From: Bacillus subtilis subsp. subtilis
Lineage (GTDB): Bacteria > Pseudomonadota > Gammaproteobacteria > Xanthomonadales > Xanthomonadaceae
DNA: 64,000 bases
Direction: 5' to 3'
Assembly: GCA_021733645.1 (NCBI GenBank)
Contig: JAHREJ010000011.1
Location: 31,794 to 95,793, forward strand
The position numbers were made by a program, and so were the translations under genes. Shown piece by piece: positions 17,103 through 24,391 of this stretch. Below the pieces are notes generated by a model. That model was given only the letters and a program-made list of their open reading frames with translations. It was not told where the DNA came from and searched no databases. How positions within the stretch are numbered: position 1 is the stretch's first letter; each line of letters begins with the position of its first letter.

Positions 17103-18431
17103 TTACCGTTCCGAAAGCTCGGTGGCCGGGGAAGTTTCGTTCTGGGCGCCTGCCAGGTTGCGATTGCAGGCCCGAGCGTATTCGGCCAGGCGCTCGCCCA
17201 CCTTGTGCTGGATCAGTGCCAGCGGCTCGGCGGCCAGCTCGCCGGCCTCGATCGCGCGCTGCTGGTTGGGCAGGAACTGGCTGAGCAGGATCTGCGGCGG
17301 GGCGTGCCGGCGCAGGTTGGCCACCAGCGTGTCCAGCGCGGCCTGCACCGCCGGTTCGCCCCAGTAGTAGCGGCTGCGGTCGCTGAGCGAATAGGCGCGC
17401 AGCAGGCGCAGTTCGTGCGGGTCACCCTGGTAGTAGCTGCGCCAGCTGCCGGGTTGGTCGCGCATGCATTGGTCGAGCACGTCAATGACGTGGGAGCACT
17501 GCGCCGACGGCAGCAGTTCGGCTTCGATCATCGCCAACGCAAACACCGCTTCGCGGAACGCGTAGGTGGCCGCCGGGCCCACTTTCAGGATGGCGAAGTG
17601 GTCGGCGACCAATGCGTGCAGGCCGGCTTCGGTCTGGTAATCGGTGGAATGCGCCTCGAACACGATGCGCGGCTGTTGTTCGACGAACGCCGACAACTCG
17701 CGCGCGGCGGCCGGGTCGTAGTAGTGCACGCTGCTGTGGTCGAAATCCACGCCGGGCTGCACCACCATCGCAATCACCCGGTCCCAGGCCGGCAACAGGT
17801 CCGGGGCGGCGAACGCCTCGCGGTGGATCGCCAGCGTGGTGGCCGCCGCGGCGGGCGTGGTGACCTGCAGGCCGCCGGCCAGCGAGGCTTCACCACCGGG
17901 GATCGGCACTTCGGTGCCAATCACATACACCGGCGGCGGCAGGCCGTGCGCGGCGGCGGTGCGCTCGGCGATGCGGGCCAGTTCGGCCGAGCGCGCGGCC
18001 ACCACCGCATCCGGCAGCGGGGTGGGGTCATCGGCGCAGGACATGCTGCAGTCCAGGTGGATCTTGTGGAAGCCTGCGGCCACATACGCCTCGATCAGCG
18101 TGCACGCGTTGGCCATCGCCACCTCGGCCGGGCCTTTCTGCCAGGCATTGGGGCCGAGGTGGTCACCCCCCAGTACCAGCCGCTCGACCGGGAAGCCGGC
18201 CTCGCGCGCCAGCTGCAGGACATAGTCGCGGTACTGCGGCGGCGTCATGCCGGTGTAGCCACCAAACTGGTCCACCTGGTTGGAGGTGGCCTCGATCAGC
18301 AGCACGGTGTTGTAGCGCTGGGCGACCTGCATCGCTGCCAGCAGCACCTGTTGGTTGCTGCAGCACACGCTGTACAGCCCCACGGGTTGGCCCTGGCGAT
18401 GGGCGGCGATCAGCGATTGGATGACAGACAT
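17103..18431 (-). CDS. kbaZ: GatZ/KbaZ-family tagatose (bis)phosphate-metabolising protein
   Basis: A 442-residue TIM-barrel protein of the GatZ/KbaZ family. Recognisable blocks are LLIEATSNQVDQFGGYTGM, LGGDHLGPN, HLDCSMSC and IGTEVPIPGG, then FEAHSTDYQ and FAILKVGPA. In E. coli KbaZ is the stabilising partner of the aldolase KbaY, and older annotations call AgaZ a kinase. No KbaY/GatY aldolase and no tagatose-6-phosphate kinase are present in this operon. Some family members have been reported to epimerise C4 of ketose phosphates (tagatose-6-P to fructose-6-P). That activity would complete the pathway here without the missing enzymes. The role is therefore uncertain: a direct 4-epimerase is my preferred inference. 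Confidence 0.9.
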   Translation of the reverse strand: MSVIQSLIAAHRQGQPVGLYSVCCSNQQVLLAAMQVAQRYNTVLLIEATSNQVDQFGGYTGMTPPQYRDYVLQLAREAGFPVERLVLGGDHLGPNAWQKGPAEVAMANACTLIEAYVAAGFHKIHLDCSMSCADDPTPLPDAVVAARSAELARIAERTAAAHGLPPPVYVIGTEVPIPGGEASLAGGLQVTTPAAAATTLAIHREAFAAPDLLPAWDRVIAMVVQPGVDFDHSSVHYYDPAAARELSAFVEQQPRIVFEAHSTDYQTEAGLHALVADHFAILKVGPAATYAFREAVFALAMIEAELLPSAQCSHVIDVLDQCMRDQPGSWRSYYQGDPHELRLLRAYSLSDRSRYYWGEPAVQAALDTLVANLRRHAPPQILLSQFLPNQQRAIEAGELAAEPLALIQHKVGERLAEYARACNRNLAGAQNETSPATELSER

Positions 18432-18467
18432 GGCAACTCCATGAAACAGCGGTGCAACAGCGGGAGA

Positions 18468-19394
18468 TCAGTGCGCAGGGTGGTGCTGGCGTGCGAGCAG
18501 GGCCGCGCCGCGCGCGCCGCCGGCGTCGCCGAAGGTGGGCGGCAGGATCGGCGGCACGCGCACGCCCTGGAACAGGTACGGGGTGATGGCCGCGGGCAGG
18601 TCGCGGTACAACTGCTCCAGCTTGGACAGCCCACCGCCCAGCACGATCACGTGCGGGTCGATGGCCAGGATCAGGTTGGCAACGCTGTAGCCGAGCAGGT
18701 CGCGGTGGATCGCCAGCGCCTGGGTGGCGATGGCATCGCCGGCCTGGGCCAGCGCCACCACGGCGGTGGCATCCAGCGCATCGCCGCCGCGGCCTTCGTG
18801 GATCAGCGCCAGCCCGTTGCCGGACACATAGCGCTCCAGGCAACCGCGCAGCCCGCACGCGCAGGCCAGCACCGGCAGCGCATGGCGTTGCAGCAGGGTG
18901 GCCGGAATGCTCCAGTGGCCCCACTCGCCAGCGATGCCGTTGGCACCGGTCAGCAGCTGGCCGGCCACGCAGAAGCCGCCCCCGGCGCCGGTGCCGAGGA
19001 TGGCACCGAACATGCTGGGGTAGCCGTGGCCGGCACCGCCGTGCGCTTCGCTCAGGGCGAAGCACTGCAGGTCGTTGCCGAACTCCAGCGGCCGTTGCAG
19101 CCGGGCCTGCAGGTCGTCGCCGACGCGCTGCCCGGTAAGGCTGGGCACGTTGGCGCTGAGCTGGCGGCCGGTGGCGCGGTCGCGCACGCCGGGCAGGCCG
19201 ATGCCGATGGCGCAGCCCTCGCCGCCCAGCGCACGGTCGGCGCTGTGCACCAGGCCGGTGATGGCCTGCAGGAAGGTGTCGTAGTCCTGCGTGGGCGTGG
19301 TCACCCGCTCACGGTGCCGTTCGTGCAGGTGGCCGTCGTAGGCCACCAGCTCGATCTTGGTCCCGCCAACGTCGATGCCGTACCAGGTCTGCAT
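18468..19394 (-). CDS. ROK-family N-acetylhexosamine kinase (AgaK-like)
   Basis: A 308-residue ROK kinase that would phosphorylate the imported amino sugar at C6 using ATP. The N-terminal phosphate-1 motif is GIDVGGTKIE (6-15). The catalytic base is Asp108 in EFGNDLQC; the nucleotide loop is LGTGAGGG (133-140). The ROK zinc site is His160 in GEWGH with cysteines in CACGLRGCLE (178-187). NagK-type kinases accept GlcNAc; those in aga clusters take GalNAc, and context favours the latter. It lies 13 bases after agaS and 36 before kbaZ. Confidence 0.9.
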   Translation of the reverse strand: MQTWYGIDVGGTKIELVAYDGHLHERHRERVTTPTQDYDTFLQAITGLVHSADRALGGEGCAIGIGLPGVRDRATGRQLSANVPSLTGQRVGDDLQARLQRPLEFGNDLQCFALSEAHGGAGHGYPSMFGAILGTGAGGGFCVAGQLLTGANGIAGEWGHWSIPATLLQRHALPVLACACGLRGCLERYVSGNGLALIHEGRGGDALDATAVVALAQAGDAIATQALAIHRDLLGYSVANLILAIDPHVIVLGGGLSKLEQLYRDLPAAITPYLFQGVRVPPILPPTFGDAGGARGAALLARQHHPAH

Positions 19395-19407
19395 GGGTAT
19401 GCCGTGC

Positions 19408-20565
19408 TCAGCGATGGGGATGGAGGGTGACGCCCTGCACGACCCGGTTGACGGTGCCGTCAGGGAACGGGTTGTCCGGGGTCATGCCGAGCGCGGCCGA
19501 GCGCTGCAGCGCATAGCACTGCGGCACCAGCAGCCACAGCGGGGCCAGCCAGCTGTCGGCAAGGGCGGGCGCGGCGAGCACGAAGTCGCCGTCGGCGCGG
19601 TCCTCGCCATCGGGGCCAACCGAGATCACCCGTGCCGCGATGCCATCGCCCCGCAGTTCGTTGAGCAGGTCCTGCTCGTAGCGGCGCGACAACGGCTGCG
19701 CGCTGCGCAGCATGACCACCAGGGTGTCGCCATTGAGCGTGGACTTGGGCCCGTGGCGGAACCCCAGCGGGGTGTTGGCCAACGCCAGCACGCGGCCGCC
19801 GGTGAGTTCGAGCACCTTCAACGCCGCTTCGCGCGCCAGCGCTTCCAGCGGACCGCTGGCCAGGTAGATCACCCGCGAATAGGCGGCCTGCGCCAGGGTG
19901 CCCACCGCGGCATCCCAGTCCTGCAATGCCTGCCCGGCATGCGCGGCCAGGTCGTGCAGGCGCTGCAGGCGCTGCGGCCACGGCGCGCTGTCGAACACAC
20001 TCAACGCGGCCAGCAGCATGCAGCTCAGGCTGCTGGTCATGGCAAAGGCGCGGTCGCAGCTGGCCGGTGGCATCAGCAGTGACAGGGTGTCGTGGCGGCC
20101 GTGGCCGCGCCTGGCCAGTTCACCGTTGGCATTGCAGGTGATGTCCAGGAAGCGCGCGTCGTCGACCAGGTCGCGCACCAGGTCCACCGCGGCCACGCTT
20201 TCCGGGCTGGAGCCGCTGCGCCCGAAGGACACCAGCAGGGTCGGCCGGTCGGCGCGCAGATACAGCGCTGGATGGGTGAGCAGGCTGGTGGTGTGGATGG
20301 CGCGGACCTCGGCGGGCCACTGCGCATTGAGGTGGTCGGCCACCATCTCGGCGATGAAGCCCGAGCTGCCGGCGCCGGTGAAGATCACCAGGTACCCGGG
20401 ATCGTGCAGGACGCGGCCAAGGAAGCCGTCGATGCGCGCCTGCGCGTCATCCAGCAGGGCAGCCAGGGCCGTCCACATGTGCGGCTGCTGGGCAATTTCT
20501 TCGGCGGTAAAAGCGCCGCCGCGGCGCTGCCACGCGGGCAAGTCGGTAAGCACAGAAGCGTCCAT
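19408..20565 (-). CDS. agaS: Galactosamine-6-phosphate deaminase/isomerase AgaS
   Basis: AgaS converts galactosamine-6-phosphate to tagatose-6-phosphate and ammonia. The 385-residue protein (E. coli AgaS has 384) consists of two SIS domains: FTGAGSSGFIAE and SFGRSGSSPESVAAV in the first, and YLASGPLEALAREAALKVLE with GFRHGPKS in the second. The ATG at 20565 is preferred because AGGAA lies 7 bases before it. The open frame reaches 20652, but the extra 29 residues cover the operator region. As first gene of the leftward operon it identifies the pathway as galactosamine- rather than glucosamine-specific, since GlcN-6-P is normally handled by NagB. Confidence 0.93.
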   Translation of the reverse strand: MDASVLTDLPAWQRRGGAFTAEEIAQQPHMWTALAALLDDAQARIDGFLGRVLHDPGYLVIFTGAGSSGFIAEMVADHLNAQWPAEVRAIHTTSLLTHPALYLRADRPTLLVSFGRSGSSPESVAAVDLVRDLVDDARFLDITCNANGELARRGHGRHDTLSLLMPPASCDRAFAMTSSLSCMLLAALSVFDSAPWPQRLQRLHDLAAHAGQALQDWDAAVGTLAQAAYSRVIYLASGPLEALAREAALKVLELTGGRVLALANTPLGFRHGPKSTLNGDTLVVMLRSAQPLSRRYEQDLLNELRGDGIAARVISVGPDGEDRADGDFVLAAPALADSWLAPLWLLVPQCYALQRSAALGMTPDNPFPDGTVNRVVQGVTLHPHR

Positions 20566-20594
20566 TCGCAATTCCTGTTGGGCGACCGTACGTT

Positions 20595-20628
20595 CTTCGT
20601 TTTCTTTCGAAATGTCAAATATCGAAAG
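20595..20628. promoter_or_regulatory. Probable AgaR operator, agaS side
   Basis: CTTCGTTTTCTTTCGA (20595-20610) contains a near-direct repeat of TTCG spaced 9 bases. The end also forms the inverted repeat CTTTCGA-N11-TCGAAAG (20604-20628). CTTTCG-type direct repeats are typical for DeoR-family operators. The site lies 30-63 bases upstream of the agaS start codon, suited to repression. Confidence 0.55.
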
Positions 20629-20775
20629 ATAATGAAAAGCTATGGGGGTCACTCATTTTACGAATCGGTTGGACAGACCGCGCTGCCCTTCCCCGCGGAT
20701 GCCGCACCGCAGCAAGGTTTCAGGCGGCAACTATCGCGTATTCAGCGGCCATATAGAAAGCGGCTCTGCCGATAT

Positions 20776-20849
20776 CTTTCGTTTTAGAGAAAATATCCTT
20801 CCTTTTTCTTTGCAATTTGTTGACATCTTTCGAGACCCTGCCCTAGAGT
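20776..20849 (+). promoter_or_regulatory. Promoter of the GH31 gene with CTTTCG boxes
   Basis: A perfect -35 TTGACA (20820-20825) is followed after 18 bases by TAGAGT (844-849 of 20.8 kb, i.e. 20844-20849), which matches TATAAT at 4 of 6 positions. A CTTTCGA box (20827-20833) lies inside the spacer and a CTTTCGTTTT box (20776-20785) upstream, so a repressor bound there would cover the promoter. Confidence 0.6.
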
Positions 20850-20897
20850 CGGCCGCACTGGTTTCAGATTCCCGCTGACCGCGGGCTTGGGGGCAAG

Positions 20898-23800
20898 GTG
20901 GAATCCCGGTTTCGACGTACTGGCTTGATGGTCGCACTGCTCACCGCGCTGGCGGCGGCACCGGCCGTGGCCGAGCCCCTGGGCAACCTGGCCCGTATCA
21001 GCGCCGCCCCCAACAAGGACGGCAGCCCGGGCTGGGATATCCGTACCGACAACGGCATGGTGCTGCGCGTGGACCTGCTGGGCGAGGACATGCTGCGCGT
21101 GCAGGCCGGACGCAACGGCACGCTCGGCGGGGCCGGCGACAAGGCAGCCCCGATCGTGGTGCCGCAGCCGGCCGCGAAGGTGGCCGCCCAGCTGGAAGAA
21201 GACGGCAGCGAAGTGCGCATCCGCACCGCGGCGCTGGTCCTGCATATCCAGCGCCAACCGCTTCGCCTGGCGCTCGACCGTCGCGAGGCGGGCGGCGCGG
21301 TGCCGCTGTGGCGCGAACTGCAGCCGCTGGACCTGGACACACAGCAGAGCGTGCAGGTGCTGTCCAGCGATGCCGACGAACATTTCTTTGGCGGTGGCCA
21401 GCAGAACGGCCGCTTCGCCTTCAAGGGCCGCGAACTGGAGGTGTCCTATTCGGGCGGCTGGGAGGAGGGCGACCGTCCCAACCCGGCGCCGGTGCTGCTC
21501 AGTTCGCGTGGCTGGGGCATGCTGCGCAACACTTGGAGCGATGGCAACTACGACCTCCGCCAAGCGGACCAGGCCACCTTGCTGCACCGCGAAGACCGCT
21601 TCGATGCGTACTACTTCGTCGGCCCCAGCCTGCACACCCTGCTGGACCGCTACACCGCGCTGACCGGGCGTGCCGGCCTGCTGCCGCGCTGGGCGTTCTC
21701 CTATGGCGATGCCGATTGCTACAACGACGGCGACAACATCAAGAAGCCCGGCAGCGTGCCCGACGGCTGGCGCGATGGTCCCACCGGTACCACCCCGGAC
21801 GTGGTGGACAGCGTGGCCAGGCAGTATCGCGACCACGACATGCCCGGCGGCTGGATCCTGCCCAACGACGGCTACGGCTGCGGGTACACGAAGCTGCCGG
21901 AAACCGTGCAGGGCCTGGCCCGGTACGGCTTCAAGACCGGGCTGTGGACCGAGAACGGCGTGGACAAGATCGCCTGGGAAGTAGGCACCGCCGGCAGCCG
22001 CGTGCAGAAGCTGGACGTGGCCTGGACCGGCAAGGGCTACCAGTTCGCGATGGACGCCAACCAGTCCGCGTTCAACGGCATCCTGCACAATTCCGACTCG
22101 CGCCCGTTCCTGTGGACAGTGATGGGCTGGGCCGGCATCCAGCGCTACGCAGTGGCCTGGACCGGTGACCAGAGCAGCAGCTGGGACTACATCCGCTGGC
22201 ACATTCCCACCCTGGTCGGATCGGGCCTGTCGGGCATGGCGTATGCCAGCGGCGATGTGGATGCGATCTTCGGCGGCAGCGCCGAAACCTTCACCCGCGA
22301 CCTGCAGTGGAAAAGCTTCACCCCGGTGCTGATGGGCATGTCCGGTTGGTCGGGCAACGCGCGCAAGCACCCGTGGTGGTTCGATGAACCCTACCGCAGC
22401 GTCAACCGCGATTACCTGAAGTTGAAGATGCGCATGACCCCGTACATGTACGGGCTGGCGCACGAGGCGGCCACGACCGGCGCACCGCTGCTGCGCGCGC
22501 TGATGTGGGATTACCCGCAGGACCCGCAGGCCTACACCGAGGCCTACAAGTACCAGTTCCTGCTTGGCCGCGAGCTGCTGGTCGCCCCGGTGTACCGCAG
22601 CCAGGCGGCCAGCCGCGGCTGGCGTCGCGACATCCACCTGCCGCAGGGCCGCTGGATCGACTACTGGGATGGCCGCCAGCTGCAGGCCGGCGCAGCCGGG
22701 CGCGACCTGGACCGTGCCGTGGACCTGGCCACGATCCCGGTGTTCGTGCGGGCCGGTGCGATCATCCCGATGTACCCGGACATGCTCTACGACGGGCAGA
22801 AGCCGCTGGATGAAGTCACCTTCGACCTCTACCCGCAGGGCGCGTCCGGCTACACCCTGTACGAAGACGATGGCAACACCCGCCGGTATGAGCAGGGTGA
22901 GTCCAGCACCCAGCAGGTTCGCATGCAGGCCCCGGCGCAGGGCAGTGGCCCGGTGCAGCTGCGCATCGAGGCGGTGCAGGGGCAGTATGCCGGCCAGTTG
23001 GCACAGCGCCGCTATGGGGTGCGCATGCTCAGCCGCCAGCGGCCCACGGCGGTGACACTGGACGAACGCAGCCTGCCGATGCTGGCCGACAAGGCCGCCT
23101 GGCAGGCCGCCAACGAGGGGTGGTACTTCGATGCCGGCGAGCGTGGCGGCAGCGTGCACGTGCGTACCGCGCCCATCGACATCCGCCAGCCGTTGAGTAT
23201 CCAGCTGGCGCTGCCGGTGGCGGCCGCACCGGCCGACGACGCGTACCCGGCCGCCCCCGAACTGGGCCGCGCGCTGCCCTCTGACAGCCTGCTGGTGGTC
23301 AACCGCCCGGCCGAGGAACAGGGCTACGAACTGGAAAAGGCCTTCGACGACGATCCGGCCACCTGGTTCCGCACGGTGCGCAACCAGGCGGTGAAGACAG
23401 GCGCGCACGAATGGGTGATCGGCTTCGGCGAGCGCAAGCTGATCGACGGCATCGAACTGGCCCCGCGCAACGACCAACACTGGAAGAACGGCCAGATCCG
23501 CGACTACGAGATCTACCTGGCCGACAGCAACGGCGAGTGGGGCGCACCGGTCAAGCGCGGCCGCCTCACCCTGCAGCAGGGCAAGCAGCAGATTGATTTC
23601 CCCGCCCAGGCCGGCCGCCTGCTGCGCTTCCGCGTGCTGAGCACGCAGAACCCCGACGGTGACGGCGCCAGTGCCGCCGACCCGATGGTCAGTGCGGCGC
23701 AGGGCAGCGTGGCGCGCGCGGTGGATGCACTGCAGCCGCGCGATGTGGGCCCTATCGTGCTGTCCAGCTTCCACGTGCTTGAACACCTGCAGCCGGAAAA

Positions 23801-24254
23801 ACCCGCACAGCAGCTGTACCTGTCCGCGCTGCCCCTGCCGGCGGCGTTGCAGGGCCGGGTGGCCGCTGACCACGCGTTCGGCGGCCAGGCCGCGCTGCGC
23901 ATGAACGGCCTGCACTTCCGCCGCGGCCTGGGCGTCAACGCCGACAGCCGCATCGACCTGCAGCTGGGAGGCAACTGGCACCTGCTGCGTGCCGATCTCG
24001 GCATCGACGACCAATGCCGCGCCGCCGGTGGCATGCAGTTCCAGGTCTGGGGCGACAACCGGCTGCTGTACGACAGCGGCCTGGTGAAGGCACCGGGCGT
24101 GGTCAAGCCAGAACTGGACGTGCGCGGCCTGCACACCTTGAGCCTGCGCACGCTGGGCGCGCAGGGCGCTGCCCCCGCGCAGGTCTGCGGCAACTGGGCC
24201 AATGCCGCCTTGATCGGCCAGGAGGGCGATACCGCCAGCATCGTGTCGCCGTAA
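20898..24254 (+). CDS. Exported GH31 glycoside hydrolase with F5/8C and NPCBM lectin-like domains, probable alpha-N-acetylgalactosaminidase
   Basis: A 1,118-residue secreted enzyme. It has a signal peptide (about 1-25, ending AVA), an N-terminal beta-sandwich (about 30-215) and a GH31 barrel (about 255-560). A DUF5110-like C-terminal sheet domain follows, then an F5/8 type C (CBM32-like) domain (about 770-910) and an NPCBM-like domain (about 945-1105). WTGDQSSSW with Asp424 is the expected acid/base motif. Asp373 in KLDVAWTG, 51 residues before it, is the best nucleophile candidate. The spacing and the SGMAYASGDVDAIFGG segment resemble GH31 enzymes acting on alpha-GalNAc more than alpha-glucosidases, and the neighbouring GalNAc pathway agrees. 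The start is GTG at 20898 with GGGGGC 5 bases upstream. The substrate is inferred, not shown. Confidence 0.85.
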   Translation: MESRFRRTGLMVALLTALAAAPAVAEPLGNLARISAAPNKDGSPGWDIRTDNGMVLRVDLLGEDMLRVQAGRNGTLGGAGDKAAPIVVPQPAAKVAAQLEEDGSEVRIRTAALVLHIQRQPLRLALDRREAGGAVPLWRELQPLDLDTQQSVQVLSSDADEHFFGGGQQNGRFAFKGRELEVSYSGGWEEGDRPNPAPVLLSSRGWGMLRNTWSDGNYDLRQADQATLLHREDRFDAYYFVGPSLHTLLDRYTALTGRAGLLPRWAFSYGDADCYNDGDNIKKPGSVPDGWRDGPTGTTPDVVDSVARQYRDHDMPGGWILPNDGYGCGYTKLPETVQGLARYGFKTGLWTENGVDKIAWEVGTAGSRVQKLDVAWTGKGYQFAMDANQSAFNGILHNSDSRPFLWTVMGWAGIQRYAVAWTGDQSSSWDYIRWHIPTLVGSGLSGMAYASGDVDAIFGGSAETFTRDLQWKSFTPVLMGMSGWSGNARKHPWWFDEPYRSVNRDYLKLKMRMTPYMYGLAHEAATTGAPLLRALMWDYPQDPQAYTEAYKYQFLLGRELLVAPVYRSQAASRGWRRDIHLPQGRWIDYWDGRQLQAGAAGRDLDRAVDLATIPVFVRAGAIIPMYPDMLYDGQKPLDEVTFDLYPQGASGYTLYEDDGNTRRYEQGESSTQQVRMQAPAQGSGPVQLRIEAVQGQYAGQLAQRRYGVRMLSRQRPTAVTLDERSLPMLADKAAWQAANEGWYFDAGERGGSVHVRTAPIDIRQPLSIQLALPVAAAPADDAYPAAPELGRALPSDSLLVVNRPAEEQGYELEKAFDDDPATWFRTVRNQAVKTGAHEWVIGFGERKLIDGIELAPRNDQHWKNGQIRDYEIYLADSNGEWGAPVKRGRLTLQQGKQQIDFPAQAGRLLRFRVLSTQNPDGDGASAADPMVSAAQGSVARAVDALQPRDVGPIVLSSFHVLEHLQPEKPAQQLYLSALPLPAALQGRVAADHAFGGQAALRMNGLHFRRGLGVNADSRIDLQLGGNWHLLRADLGIDDQCRAAGGMQFQVWGDNRLLYDSGLVKAPGVVKPELDVRGLHTLSLRTLGAQGAAPAQVCGNWANAALIGQEGDTASIVSP

Positions 24255-24391
24255 CCAACGCAACAGGCTTTCAGAAAAACAGCGCTCTCCGTTTCCCGTC
24301 TGCGGCCCGTTGGCCGCGGCACGGGGGACGTTTGCCCAAAAACACCCATCCACCGCCAGCCCCACGCTGCGGATCGAACAAGGAGACAAAG

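Larger units (their letters stand above)
20566..20897. other. Divergent control region between agaS and the GH31 gene
   Basis: This 332-base stretch is clearly richer in A+T than its surroundings and holds no gene. It carries both promoters of the divergent operons and at least two clusters of CTTTCG boxes (listed separately), which are probable sites for the DeoR-type regulator encoded in the leftward operon. Confidence 0.7.

Noticed and set aside
17103..18431. Tagatose-6-phosphate kinase (as AgaZ is sometimes labelled)
   Set aside because: The protein is a TIM-barrel GatZ/KbaZ member with no kinase motif.
16578..19430. A 950-codon plus-strand frame across the aga operon
   Set aside because: Translation is of shadow type (runs of H, Q, R, A) and overlaps three well-supported genes on the other strand.
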